Source: Anomaloglossus baeobatrachus (taxonomy: Eukaryota; Chordata; Amphibia; Anura; Aromobatidae). From it: a DNA stretch of 64,000 nt. A program made the position numbers and the translations under genes. Every line of letters begins with the position of its first letter. The first letter of the stretch is position 1. Below, piece by piece: positions 1-10,629 of the stretch. The stretch lies in the NCBI RefSeq assembly GCF_048569485.1, contig NC_134354.1:81158164-81222163 (forward strand), written 5' to 3'. The notes under the pieces were generated by a model. It saw nothing but the letters and a program-made list of their open reading frames with translations, made no database searches and was not told the origin of the DNA.

Positions 1-70
1 ACTGAAAGAGAGCACAAGTTTTTTAACAAGATTGAAAAAATTCCAGTACCGGATCCTGCTCCACAAGATG
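1..70 (+). CDS. Possible ARL13B exon (C-terminal region), cut by window edge
   Basis: The frame is open from the first base and could end at a GT donor after position 70 (ATG then gtctgt). It would leave a single G, which is exactly the phase that the certain ARL13B exon at 991 needs. The encoded peptide ends NKIEKIPVPDPAPQD, loosely like the charged then proline-rich stretch that precedes VGWGTP in vertebrate ARL13B. Against it: the ciliary RVxP motif expected in this region is not visible, the donor is weak, and nothing upstream can be seen. The call rests on phase and position more than on similarity. Confidence 0.25.
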
Positions 71-378
71 GTCTGTCTGGTCTGTCTGTCTTTTAAAAGT
101 CCATTTTACTAAAAAAAAAATATTAAAAATCACACATGTAAAAAAATTGATCCAAGTGGCAAGCAGGCACGGGTGGATCGCGCATCCACCCGCGCCTGAT
201 AGGCCCACATATGTACTGATCAAATCAGCAGACTTGTGCAGGGATCACCACCGGCTCACTGCAGCAGTTGGTGGTGATTACTACGACGCGACCAATGACG
301 TACCAAAACGTTGTTGGTTGTGAAGGAGTTAATGGGCAAATTTGATTTGTGCCTTATAAAAAAAACACTGCTTGTTCT

Positions 379-412
<34 letters not shown>

Positions 413-990
413 ATTCCAATTGTTTACTGAAAAAGGATCTGTTTCTAACCTGTCACTGAATCAGTGACAAAAACTGAGCTGACACGCCTGGCATCTGTTT
501 TATCCAATGTCCGTTTTTCCCCTGATTAATGGGTTGAAGGACCTGTAATTTTGCATTTTGCAAATGAGAAAAATGGTAAAAATAGACGATTGATTTAAAA
601 TTTGGATCCAGCGCACTGAGATAAAATTATTCCTTTTTATTAAAAGAAAACCCCAAGATCCTGAATGAGGCCTAACACTTATTAATACCTGGGTGCAGGA
701 GCGGTTTGTCCTTCACATGTGATGATGACCCCCATCTGTCGGACCACCAAAGCCTTGTGACGTGTCATAAAAGCACTGTGGGCTCAGTATATCTCGGTTT
801 ATCGTTTTTTCACTGTAAATTGTATAATTTAAACAGTAAATTATTGTAAAGTTTTATACAAATTCTGTGTGACTATTATCTGTGTCTAGGACCGTTCCAG
901 GCTTGTACTATATATTGTTTTTTTTTTCTCTCAACCATTTTTTTTTTTTTTTTTTTAATTTAAGTGAAATTCTGTTTGCTTTCCCTGTAG
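71..990 (+). other. ARL13B intron, T-rich, no gene seen
   Basis: AT-rich non-coding sequence with a run of more than 30 T at about 379-410 and further T runs at 920-958. The stretch at 940-990 is the polypyrimidine tract and AG acceptor of the next exon. No element with clear ends was recognised. Confidence 0.6.
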
Positions 991-1059
991 TTGGCTGGGG
1001 AACCCCAAAAGTTACTAGACTTCCAAAACTTGAGCCTCTTGGAGAAACACATCATAATG
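991..1059 (+). CDS. ARL13B: ARL13B penultimate coding exon
   Basis: This encodes (V)[22 protein letters not shown], essentially the vertebrate ARL13B C-terminal sequence. ARL13B is an ARF-family GTPase of the ciliary membrane that acts as exchange factor for ARL3 and is needed for cilium structure and Hedgehog signalling. The GTPase domain itself lies upstream of the window. The exon is bounded by a good acceptor (ttccctgtag at 981-990) and a donor (ATG then gtaatt at 1060). It enters and leaves in phase 1: an upstream G completes Val, and the trailing G starts the Asp codon finished at 23053. It is only 69 bases long, so it is easily missed by ORF finding. The following intron is about 22 kb, swollen by transposons. 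Confidence 0.93.
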
Positions 1060-1757
1060 GTAATTGTAGAATGCCTTTATCTTCTGTTTCTTCGCATGCA
1101 AACTCCATTCTCCATTAACACATCTCTTCATTCATGTGTGGCTGTCTCCAAACAGGCATGGCATGGGGCGGCAGTCTTTTCCGGTTTTTATTTTTTTGAT
1201 TTCTTGCATCTTCTTCTTCTTCTTCTTTTTTTTTTTTTTTTAATTTTTTTTAATATTTATATAACCAATATTTTATTTATTTATTTTTTTTTCTTTTCAA
1301 ATACTAACCGCGTGAATCTCAATTAAGGTGAGGTCGGTATAATCGTCACCTCTAACGAGGGATCACTCAATACAGGCTGAAATACATAACGCTACTAAAG
1401 TAAAGGTGGTAAAATGTCTCCCAATTTCCCTGACCAGTCATACGAAAACATTCTTTAAAGTCGTAGTGTTCTCATTACTTTCAAAAGAATTAGAGGGATC
1501 ATTCATTCACTTCTTCTTTATTAAAACATCCAAAATACTTACCAATAATATAGCATACTCCCCTTCCAGATTTCCCCACCAACCTCTGTACTTTCTGTTC
1601 TGGATGACCAGATATGTGACCTCTGCTGCCAATCACTGCCTGCAGCAGGGGTACATTTGCCTGACCAGTACAGGCTGTACAGAGACCACCTATATATTTT
1701 CTTCTCAGCCCAGATATGTGACCATTGCAACCAGTGATTGACTGCAACGGTCACATA
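1060..1757 (+). other. Start of the last ARL13B intron, no gene seen
   Basis: T-rich low-complexity sequence (TTC and T runs at 1204-1290) followed by unremarkable sequence up to the Tc1-type element. Open frames here are short and without recognisable domains. Confidence 0.6.
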
Positions 1758-4700
1758 CAAGTGCATCTCAATAAATTAGAATGTCGTCAAAAAGTTAATT
1801 TACTCCAGTAATTCAATACAAAAAGAGAAACACATATTTCTTTGTCGCTCCATTGGGAGACCCAGACAATTGGGTGTATAGCTTCTGCCTCCGGAGGCCA
1901 CACAAAGTATTACACTTTAAAAAGTGTAACCCCTCCCCTCTGCTATACACCCTCCCGTGCATCACGGGCCCATCAGTTTTTATGCTTTGTGTTGAAGGAG
2001 GCACACATGCACGCAAGCTCCACAAGTTAGTCGGCAGCAGCTGCTGACTATATCGGATGGAAGAAAAGAGGGCCCATTACAGGGCTCCCGGCATGCTCCC
2101 TTCTCACCCCACTCTGAGTCGGCGGTGCTGTTAAGGTTGAGGTACCCATTGCGGGTACACAGGCAGGAGCCACATGCCGTTTTCCTTCCCCATCCCTTAC
2201 AGGGCTCTGGGTGAAGTGGGATCCTAGCCGGTCACCAGGCACTGGGACCGCGCTCCCTCCGCAGCCCCTGGGGGAATCTGCTGGACAGGAGCCCGGGTAT
2301 CGTCAGGGACATGGCCCTGCTACTCTGAGGTACTCTGTGTCCCCTTGGGGACGGCGCATAGAGCGCCTGTTTGATACACGCTGCAGCCCCAGGCCAGCTA
2401 AGCGGGCTCGCCGGGAGCTTCCCTCGACTTCATCACAGTGTTCAGGGTCTCAGCATGAGGAATCTCTGGAAGATGAAGCGGAGGTGGCAGATCAGGGCTC
2501 TGATTCTGACGCCGCTCTCAACCTTGATACACCTGAAGGGGACGCCATAGTAAATGACCTTATAGCGTCCATCAATCAGGTGTTAGATCTTTCTCCTCCA
2601 ACTCCTCAGATTGAGGAGTCAGCTTCTCAGCAGGAGAAATTCCATTTTAGGTTTCCTAAACGAGCACGGAGTGCATTTCTTGATCACTCCGACTTCAGAG
2701 ATACAGTCCAGAAACACCGAGCTTTTCCAGATAAGCGCTTTACTAAGCGCCTTAATGACACACGTTATCCCTTTCCCCCTGACGTAGTCAAGGGTTGGGC
2801 TCAGTGTCCCAAGGTGGATCCTCCAGACTCCAGACTGGCGGCTAGATCCATAGTTCCAGTGGCAGATGGTGCATCACTCAAGGATGCCACTGACAGGCAG
2901 ATAGAGCTCCTGATGAAATCCATCTATGAGGCTATAGGCGCGTCTTTTGCTCCGGCATTTGCAGCCGTATGGGCACTCCAAGCTATCTCAGCTTGTCAGT
3001 CTGAGATTAATGCAGTTACACGTGCCTCTACTCCACAGGTTGTGTCCTTAACCTCTCAGGCGTCGGCGTTTGCGTCCTACGCCATGAATGCTGTCCTGGA
3101 CTCTGCGAGCCGTACGGCGGTAGCATCCGACAATTCAGTGGCAGTCCGCAGGGCTATGTGGCTACGTGAATGGAAGGCAGACTCTGCTTCCAAGAAGTTC
3201 TTAACCGGTTTGCCATTTTCTGCGACCGCCTGTTTGGCGAGCAATTGGATGAAATCATTAAACAATCCAAGGGAAAGGAATCGTCCTTGCCCCAGTCCAA
3301 ACCCAACAGACCTCCACAAAGGAAGGTACAATCGAGATTTCGGTCCTTTCGGACCTCAGCCAAGTCTCAATTCTCCTCGTCCAACAGGCCACAGAAGGAT
3401 CAGAGGAACTCTGACTCATGGCGGTCTAAGTTACGTCCTAAAAAGACCGCCGGAGGAACCGCTCCCAAAGCGGCCTCCTCATGACTTTCGGCCTCCCCAA
3501 ACCGCATCCTCGGTCGGTGGCAGGCTCTCCCGCTTTTGCGACGCCTGGTTGCCACATGTCCAAGACCGATGGGTGAGAGACATTCTGTCTCACGGTTACA
3601 GCCACTGGGGGAAGCCGGACGTCGACCTAATGGCGTCCCGGCACAACAACAAGGTCCCGGCATTCATGGCACGGTCTCAAGATCACAAAGCTCTGGCAGC
3701 AGACGCCTTAGTTCAGGATTGGTCGCAGTTTCGACTGCCTTATGTATTTCCTCCTCTGGCCCTACTGCCCAGAGTATTACGCAAGATCAGGTCCGACTGC
3801 AGCCACGCCATCCTCATCGCCCCAGACTGGCCGAGGAGGTCGTGGTACCCAGATCTGTGGCATCTCACGGTGGGTCAACCGTGGGCACTGCCAGACCGTC
3901 CAGACTTACTGTCTCAAGGGCCATTTTTCCATCTGAATTCTGCGGCCCTCAACCTGACTGTGTGGCCATTGAGTCCTGGATCCTAGCGTCTTCAGGGTTA
4001 TCTCAAGAGGTCATTGCCACTATGAGACAGGGCAGGAAACCAACGTCCGCCAAGATCTACCACAGGACGTGGAGAATCTTCTTATCCTGGTGCTCTGATC
4101 AGGGTTTTTCTCCCTGGCCATTTGCCTTGCCCACTTTTCTGTCCTTCCTTCAATCCGGACTGGAAAAGGGTTTGTCTCTCGGCTCCCTTAAGGGACAAGT
4201 ATCGGCGCGATCTGTGTTTTTTCAAAAGCGTCTAGCCAGGCTTCCGCAGGTCCGCACGTTCCTGCAGGGAGTTTGTCACATAGTCCCTCCTTACAAGCGT
4301 CCGCTAGAACCTTGGGATCTGAACAGGGTGCTAACGGCTCTTCAGAAACCACCTTTCGAGCCAATGAGAGAGATTTCTCTTTCACGCCTTTCACAAAAGG
4401 TGGTCTTCCTAGTGGCAGTCACATCACTTCGGAGAGTGTCGGAGCTGGCTGCACTGTCATGCAAAGCCCCCTTCCTGGTGTTCCACCAGGACAAGGTGGT
4501 TCTGCGTCCGGTTCCGGAATTTCTCCCTAAGGTGGTATCCCCTTTTCATCTTAATCAGGATATCTCCTTATCTTCTTTTTGCCCTCATCCAGTTCACCAA
4601 TGTGAAAAGGATTTGCACTTGTTAGATCTCGTGAGAGCACTCAGGCTCTACATTTCACGCACGGCGCCCCTGCGCCGTTCTGATGCACTCTTTTGTCCTT

Positions 4701-6197
4701 GTCGCTGGCCAGCGTAAGGAGTCGCAGGCTTCCAAGTCAACCTTGGCTAGATGGATCAAGGAACCGATTCTTGAAGCCTACCGTTCCTCTGGGCTTCCGA
4801 TTCCTTCAGGGCTGAAAGCCCATTCTACCAGAGCCGTAGGTGCGTCCTGGGCATTGCGGCACCAGGCTACGGCTCAGCAGGTGTGTCAGGCGGCTACCTG
4901 GTCGAGTCTGCACACTTTTACAAAACACTATCAGGTGCATGCATATGCTTCGGCAGATGCCGCCCTAGGTAGGCGAGTCCTTCAGGCGGCAGTTGCACAC
5001 CTGTAAGAAGAGGCCGTTTTCTTCAGCGCTCTATTGGGAGACCCAGACGATTGGGATATAGCTACTGCCCTCCGGAGGCCACACAAAGCACTACACTAAA
5101 AAGTGCAAGGCCCCTCCCCTTCTGGCTATACCCCCCCGTGGTATCACGGGTACTCCAGTTTTCAAGCTTTGTGCGAAGGAGGTCAGACATTCCATGCATA
5201 GCTCCACAGATTTTAGTCAGCAGTAGCTGCTGACTATTTCGGATGGAAGAAAAGAGGGCCCATATAGGGTTCCCAGCATGCTCCCTTCTCACCCGTAGAT
5301 GGTGTTGTAAGGTTGAGGTACCTATTGCTGGTACAGGGGCTGGAGCCCCACATGCTGTTTTCCTTCCACATCCCCTTGTAGGGCTCTGTGGAAGTGGGAT
5401 CCTGCCGGCCTCAAAGCTCTGACGCCGGGCTCCATCCACAGACCCATAGCACCTGGTGGATGCCGAGCAGGAGTACCATCAGGGACAAGGCCCTGCATCA
5501 TACAGGTACTCTGTGTCCCCGGCAGGCACAGACACACTCCGGGCTGGCTGGGTGTTGTAGTGCGCCGGGGACCGTAACGCTAGAGCTAGTGTTCCTACAG
5601 TTTAACTGGGGGACTTTTTTCTGTGTTGTGGGAACGCAGCGCCGACCCCCGCTGGACCGGCGGCGCTGCTGTGACTTTTAGTTCGCCGGGGACACGCCGA
5701 CCGCGCTTTTACGGCGGTGGCGTTTATAAATCTAGTCCCCGGCTTTTGCGGCCTAGGACGCCGGCAGCTCCGATTCGTTCCCGCCCCCACCCTGTCAATC
5801 AGGGTAGGGGAGAGACGCTGTTTCACGGCAGCGACGAGGGCTGGAGCCTGATTTACATGCTCCAGCCCTCTCACTAGGCACAGAGGGAAGCAGGCTTCCC
5901 GCTCTTAGTCAGGAACGCCCAGGGCCCGCCCCCCCTCCTCTCTCAGGACGCCGGCAGCCATTACATGCATGTCTGGCTGGAGGAAGGACGCAAGGCTCTG
6001 GGAGACCTGGACTAGGGGGCTTTGGAGATCACACACCCGCTCTTAAGCGGGCGGTAAGCGGCTTTTCAGCTGGCCCCTCTAGTGCCTCAGTGTGTTTTAG
6101 TGTACTGTGTCACTGGACATATATACATTTCCTTATTGCTTGCACTGTGAGGTCGCTTCCTGGCTGTATACCCAGATCGCTCTGAGGAGGCAGCAAC

Positions 6198-7688
6198 ATG
6201 TCATCCACAAAACGCAAGGCTGCCAAGGCTAGGGCTGTGTACACTGCGTGTGCTGCATGTGGGGCTGCTCTACCAGCAGGCTCCAAGGACCCCCATTGTG
6301 TGCAATGCTCAGATCCGGTGCTGCTTCGCCAGCCGGAGTCAGGAGAGATAGTGACCCAGGCTGAGACGCCTGTAAGTCCTGCCCCGGTGTCAGGGACAGA
6401 CTTTGCAGTTTTTGCTGATAATATGTCTGTGACTATGGCAAAAATCCTTGAAACTTTGCAATCCATGCCTGGGGCTCAGTCTATGGACACGGCGAGGTCT
6501 CTGTCCTCTAATCCCCCTCAGTTGGATTTAATCCAGACTGCAAGGGGGTCCCCGGCTTCACAGGCTGAGTATTATGACTCAGATGATAGCCCCAGCCACC
6601 CTAAGCGGGCTCGCTGGGAAAGACCCTCAACGTCATCACACTGCTCAGGGTCTCAGCGCAATCAGTCGCTCTGTGATGCGTCTGATGAGAGTGATCAGGA
6701 GTCTTATCCTGGAACCCCTCTCAATCTGGATACCCCGGATGGGGACGCCATGGTAAACGAGCTTATCTCAGCCATCAATAGACTGTTGGATATTTCTCCC
6801 CCAGCCCCTTCTGCAGAGGAGGCAGCCGCAGAGCAGGAGAAGTTTCGTTTTCTCTATCCCAAGCGTAAATTAAGTGCTTTCTTGGATCACTCTGACTTCA
6901 GAGAGTCAATCCAGAAACACGACGCTCATCCAGAAAGGCGTTTCTCTAAACGTTCTAAGGATACACGTTTTCCTTTCCCCCCTGATGTGGTCAAGCGCTG
7001 GACCCAGTGTCCAAAAGTTGACCCCCCGATTTCCAAACTTGCAGCTAGATCCATAGTTGCAGTGGAGGATGGCGCTTCACTTAAGGATGCCAATGACAGA
7101 CAGATGGACCTCTGGTTAAAATCTGTCTATGAAGCTATCGGCGCGTCGTTTGCTCCAGCATTCGCAGCCGTATGGGCACTTCAAGCTATTTCAGCAGGGT
7201 TAGCAAAAGTGGATGCTATCTTACATCCAGCGGTGCCGCAAGTGGCGTCCCTTACCTCGCAGATGTCCGCGTTTGCGTCTTACGCTATCAATGCGGTCCT
7301 AGAATCTACCAGCCGCACCTCAATGGCGTCCGCCAATTCGGTAGTTTTGCGCAGAGCCTTGTGGTTAAAGGACTGGAAAGCAGATGCTGGTTCCAAAAAA
7401 TGTTTAACCAGCCTGCCTTTATCTAGAGATAGACTGTTTGGCGAGCCATTGGCTGACATCATTAAACAGTCCAAGGGTAAAGACTCTTCTTTGCCCCAGC
7501 CCAGATCAAGCAAACCTCAGCAGAAAAAATGGCAGCAGAGGTTTCAGTCCTTTCGAGGTTCGGGCAAGACACAATTCTCCTCGTCCAAAGGGACTCAGAG
7601 GACGCAAAGAAGCTCAGATTCCTGGCGGGCTCACGCGCGCTCCAAGAAAGCAAATGGAGGAACCGCTTCCAAAGCGGCTACCTCATGA
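6198..7688 (+). CDS. DIRS-B gag-like protein
   Basis: A 496-residue frame starts MSSTKRKAAKARA. Near the N-terminus it has a CxxC...CxxC pair (CAAC, CVQC), then an acidic Ser-rich linker, a conserved central region (FPPDVVKRWTQCPKVDPP, ASFAPAFAAVWALQAISAG), and a basic Ser/Arg/Lys-rich tail. Its first position in a DIRS element, and the similar protein of DIRS-C, mark it as the gag-like product that packages element RNA. The last 250 bases overlap the next frame. The capsid role is inferred from order and family, not from a visible domain. Confidence 0.8.
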   Translation: MSSTKRKAAKARAVYTACAACGAALPAGSKDPHCVQCSDPVLLRQPESGEIVTQAETPVSPAPVSGTDFAVFADNMSVTMAKILETLQSMPGAQSMDTARSLSSNPPQLDLIQTARGSPASQAEYYDSDDSPSHPKRARWERPSTSSHCSGSQRNQSLCDASDESDQESYPGTPLNLDTPDGDAMVNELISAINRLLDISPPAPSAEEAAAEQEKFRFLYPKRKLSAFLDHSDFRESIQKHDAHPERRFSKRSKDTRFPFPPDVVKRWTQCPKVDPPISKLAARSIVAVEDGASLKDANDRQMDLWLKSVYEAIGASFAPAFAAVWALQAISAGLAKVDAILHPAVPQVASLTSQMSAFASYAINAVLESTSRTSMASANSVVLRRALWLKDWKADAGSKKCLTSLPLSRDRLFGEPLADIIKQSKGKDSSLPQPRSSKPQQKKWQQRFQSFRGSGKTQFSSSKGTQRTQRSSDSWRAHARSKKANGGTASKAATS

Positions 7689-9585
7689 CTTCCAGCTCCC
7701 CCCCTCCGCATCTCCGGTCAGGGGCAGGCTCTCCCGCTTTTCCGTTATTTGGATGTCACAGGTCAAAGACCGGTGGGTGACAGACATTTTGTCTCGCGGG
7801 TACAGAATCGAGTTCAGTTCTCGTCCTCCAGCTCGGTTCTTCAGAACCTCCCCACATCCAGACCGAGCAGATGCCCTGCTGCAGGCGGTGGACTCCCTAA
7901 GAGCGGAAGGAGTAGTGGTTCCTGTACCGCCTCAGGAACAAGGGAGAGGGTTTTACTCCAATCTCTTTGTGGTTCCAAAAAAGGACGGCTCGTTCCGTCC
8001 TGTTCTGGATCTAAAGCTGCTCAACAAACATGTGCACGCCAGGCGGTTCCGGATGGAAACCCTCCGCTCTGTCGTGGCCTCAATGTCTCAAGGAGACTTC
8101 CTTGCCTCAATAGACATCAAAGATGCTTATCTCCACGTGCCAATTGCTACAGAACATCAACGTTTTCTACGTTTTGTGATAGGAAACGAACATCTTCAGT
8201 TCGTAGCTCTGCCATTCGGTCTGGCGACAGCCCCACGGGTTTTCACCAAGGTCATGGCGGCAGTGGTAGCGGTCTTGCACTCTCAGGGACACTCGGTGAT
8301 CCCTTACCTAGACGATCTACTTGTCAAGGCACCCTCTCAAGAGGCATGCCAACTCAGTCTACATGCTACACTGGAGACTCTACAGACGTTCGGATGGATC
8401 ATCAACTTTCCAAAGTCGAATCTGTCTCCGACACAGTCACTAACGTATCTTGGCATGGAGTTCCATACTCGAGCAGCGAGAGTGAAGCTTACGCTGAACA
8501 AGCAGCGGTCACTACAGACAGGGGTGCAATCCCTCCTTCAGGGCCAGTCGCACCCCTTACGGCGCCTCATGCACTTCCTCGGGAAGATGGTGGCAGCCAT
8601 GGAAGCAGTTCCCTTTGCGCAGTTTCATCTGCGTCCACTTCAATGGGACATTCTCCGCCAATGGGACGGGAAGTCAACGTCCCTGGACAGGAAAGTCTCT
8701 CTTTCCCAGACGGCCAAGGACTCTCTACAATGGTGGCTCCTTCCCACCTCATTGTCTCAGGGAAGATCCTTCCTGCCCCCATCCTGGGCAGTGGTCACGA
8801 CAGATGCGAGTCTGTCAGGGTGGGGAGCAGTGTTTCTCCACCACAGGGCTCAGGGGACGTGGACTCCGCAGGAGTCCACCCTTCAGATCAATGTTCTGGA
8901 AATCAGAGCAGTGTATCTTGCCCTACTAGCCTTCCAGCAGTGGCTGGAAGGAAGGCAGATCCGAATTCAGTCGGACAACTCCACAGCGGTGGCATACATC
9001 AACCACCAAGGGGGGACACGCAGTCGGCAAGCCTTCCAGGAAGTCCGGCGGATTCTGATGTGGGTGGAAGCCACGGCCTCCACCATATCCGCAGTTCACA
9101 TCCCCGGCGTAGAAAACTGGGAAGCAGACTTCCTCAGTCGCCAGGGCATGGACGCAGGGGAATGGTCCCTTCACCCGGACGTGTTTCAGGAAATCTGTCG
9201 CCGATGGGGAGTGCCGGACGTCGACCTAATGGCGTCCCGGCACAACAACAAGGTCCCGGCATTCATGGCGAGGTCGCGCGATCAAAGAGCTCTGGCGGCA
9301 GACGCATTGGTTCAAGATTGGTCGCAGTTCCGGCTCCCATACGTCTTTCCACCTCTGGCACTCTTGCCCAGAGTGTTACGCAAGATCAGATCCGATTGCA
9401 GCCGCGTCATACTCGTCGCCCCAGACTGGCCGAGGAGATCGTGGTATCCGGATCTGTGGCATCTCACGGTCGGTCGACCGTGGTCACTGCCAGACCGACC
9501 AGACTTACTGTCCCAAGGGCCGTTTTTCCATCAGAATTCTGCGGCCCTGAACCTGACTGTGTGGCCATTGAGTCCTGGATCCTAG
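7438..9585 (+). CDS. DIRS-B reverse transcriptase, RNase H and methyltransferase-like protein
   Basis: The frame has RT motifs (LDLKLLNKHV, SIDIKDAYLHVPIA, LPFGLATAPRVF, and the catalytic YLDDLLVKAPS). RNase H follows (VVTTDASLSGWGAVF, INVLEIRAVYLAL, RIQSDNSTAVAYINHQGG). The DIRS-specific methyltransferase-like tail comes last (DVDLMASRHNNK, FPPLALLPRVLRKIRSD, VAPDWPRRSWYP). Domain order matches DIRS1-type pol. The upstream part overlaps gag, and the start used in life is unclear. It supplies cDNA synthesis for the element. Confidence 0.88.
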   Translation: MASHWLTSLNSPRVKTLLCPSPDQANLSRKNGSRGFSPFEVRARHNSPRPKGLRGRKEAQIPGGLTRAPRKQMEEPLPKRLPHDFQLPPSASPVRGRLSRFSVIWMSQVKDRWVTDILSRGYRIEFSSRPPARFFRTSPHPDRADALLQAVDSLRAEGVVVPVPPQEQGRGFYSNLFVVPKKDGSFRPVLDLKLLNKHVHARRFRMETLRSVVASMSQGDFLASIDIKDAYLHVPIATEHQRFLRFVIGNEHLQFVALPFGLATAPRVFTKVMAAVVAVLHSQGHSVIPYLDDLLVKAPSQEACQLSLHATLETLQTFGWIINFPKSNLSPTQSLTYLGMEFHTRAARVKLTLNKQRSLQTGVQSLLQGQSHPLRRLMHFLGKMVAAMEAVPFAQFHLRPLQWDILRQWDGKSTSLDRKVSLSQTAKDSLQWWLLPTSLSQGRSFLPPSWAVVTTDASLSGWGAVFLHHRAQGTWTPQESTLQINVLEIRAVYLALLAFQQWLEGRQIRIQSDNSTAVAYINHQGGTRSRQAFQEVRRILMWVEATASTISAVHIPGVENWEADFLSRQGMDAGEWSLHPDVFQEICRRWGVPDVDLMASRHNNKVPAFMARSRDQRALAADALVQDWSQFRLPYVFPPLALLPRVLRKIRSDCSRVILVAPDWPRRSWYPDLWHLTVGRPWSLPDRPDLLSQGPFFHQNSAALNLTVWPLSPGS

Positions 9586-10604
9586 CGTCTGCAGGATTAT
9601 CTCAAGGAGTCGTAGCCACAATGAGACAAGCTAGGAAGTCAACGTCTGCTAAGATCTACCACAGAACGTGGAAGATTTTCTTATCTTGGTGCTCTGCACA
9701 GAGAGTATCCCCTTGGCCATTTGCATTGCCCACCTTTCTTTCCTTCCTGCAATCGGGGTTGGAAAAGGGCTTGTCGCTCAGCTCCCTTAAAGGGCAAGTC
9801 TCGGCACTGTCGGTGTTTTTTCAGAAGCGTCTAGCACGTCTTCCTAAGGTACGCACGTTCCTACAGGGGGTCTGTCATATTGTGCCCCCGTACAAGCGGC
9901 CGTTAGATCCATGGGATCTGAACAGAGTACTTGTTGCTCTGCAAAAGCCGCCCTTCGAGCCTCTAAAGGACGTTTCCTTTTCTCGCCTGTCACAGAAAGT
10001 GGCGTTTCTTGTCGCGATCACATCGCTTCGGCGAGTGTCCGAGCTGGCAGCTTTGTCATCCAAGGCTCCTTTCCTGGTGTTCCACCAGGACAAGGTAGTG
10101 CTGCGCCCCATTCCGGAGTTTCTCCCTAAGGTCGTATCCTCGTTTCATCTTAATCAGGATATATCCTTGCCTTCCTTTTACCCTCATCCGGTTCACCGGT
10201 ATGAAAAGGACTTACGTTTGCTAGATCTGGTGAGAGCACTCAGAATCTACATTTCCCGAACGGCGCCCATGCGCCGTTCCGATGCTCTTTTTGTCCTTGT
10301 CGCTGGTCCGCGCAAGGGATTGCAGGCTTCTAAAGCCACCCTGGCTCGATGGATCAAAGAACCAATTCTAGAGGCCTACCGCTCTGCGGGGCTTCCGGTT
10401 CCTTCAGGGCTAAAAGCCCACTCAACCAGAGCCGTGGGTGCGTCCTGGGCATTACGACACCAGGCTTCGGCTCAACAGGTGTGCCAGGCAGCAACCTGGT
10501 CCAGTCTGCACACTTTCACCAAGCATTATCAGGTGCATACCTATGCTTCGGCGGATGCCAGCTTAGGTAGAAGAGTCCTGCAGGCGGCAGTGACATCCCC
10601 GTAG
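7749..10604 (+). CDS. DIRS-B tyrosine recombinase frame
   Basis: Only the last third (about 9555-10604) is convincing protein. It carries a core-binding region (STSAKIYHRTWKIFLSWC) and a tyrosine-recombinase catalytic part with the first Arg in TSLRRVSEL, the H-x-x-R box in LKAHSTRAVGASWAL, and the nucleophile Tyr in FTKHYQVH. The upstream part of the frame overlaps the RT-RNase H gene in another register and looks like a shadow. The recombinase joins circular DIRS DNA to the target, replacing the integrase of LTR elements. Overlap of pol and recombinase frames is usual for the family. Confidence 0.85.
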   Translation: MDVTGQRPVGDRHFVSRVQNRVQFSSSSSVLQNLPTSRPSRCPAAGGGLPKSGRSSGSCTASGTRERVLLQSLCGSKKGRLVPSCSGSKAAQQTCARQAVPDGNPPLCRGLNVSRRLPCLNRHQRCLSPRANCYRTSTFSTFCDRKRTSSVRSSAIRSGDSPTGFHQGHGGSGSGLALSGTLGDPLPRRSTCQGTLSRGMPTQSTCYTGDSTDVRMDHQLSKVESVSDTVTNVSWHGVPYSSSESEAYAEQAAVTTDRGAIPPSGPVAPLTAPHALPREDGGSHGSSSLCAVSSASTSMGHSPPMGREVNVPGQESLSFPDGQGLSTMVAPSHLIVSGKILPAPILGSGHDRCESVRVGSSVSPPQGSGDVDSAGVHPSDQCSGNQSSVSCPTSLPAVAGRKADPNSVGQLHSGGIHQPPRGDTQSASLPGSPADSDVGGSHGLHHIRSSHPRRRKLGSRLPQSPGHGRRGMVPSPGRVSGNLSPMGSAGRRPNGVPAQQQGPGIHGEVARSKSSGGRRIGSRLVAVPAPIRLSTSGTLAQSVTQDQIRLQPRHTRRPRLAEEIVVSGSVASHGRSTVVTARPTRLTVPRAVFPSEFCGPEPDCVAIESWILASAGLSQGVVATMRQARKSTSAKIYHRTWKIFLSWCSAQRVSPWPFALPTFLSFLQSGLEKGLSLSSLKGQVSALSVFFQKRLARLPKVRTFLQGVCHIVPPYKRPLDPWDLNRVLVALQKPPFEPLKDVSFSRLSQKVAFLVAITSLRRVSELAALSSKAPFLVFHQDKVVLRPIPEFLPKVVSSFHLNQDISLPSFYPHPVHRYEKDLRLLDLVRALRIYISRTAPMRRSDALFVLVAGPRKGLQASKATLARWIKEPILEAYRSAGLPVPSGLKAHSTRAVGASWALRHQASAQQVCQAATWSSLHTFTKHYQVHTYASADASLGRRVLQAAVTSP

Positions 10605-10629
10605 GGGAGGGCTGTTTTTTTTTTTGCAG

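Noticed and set aside
8567-9174. Minus-strand frames inside DIRS-B and similar ones in DIRS-C and DIRS-D
   Set aside because: They are shadows opposite RT and RNase H; the same shadow recurs in each DIRS because the coding strand is conserved.
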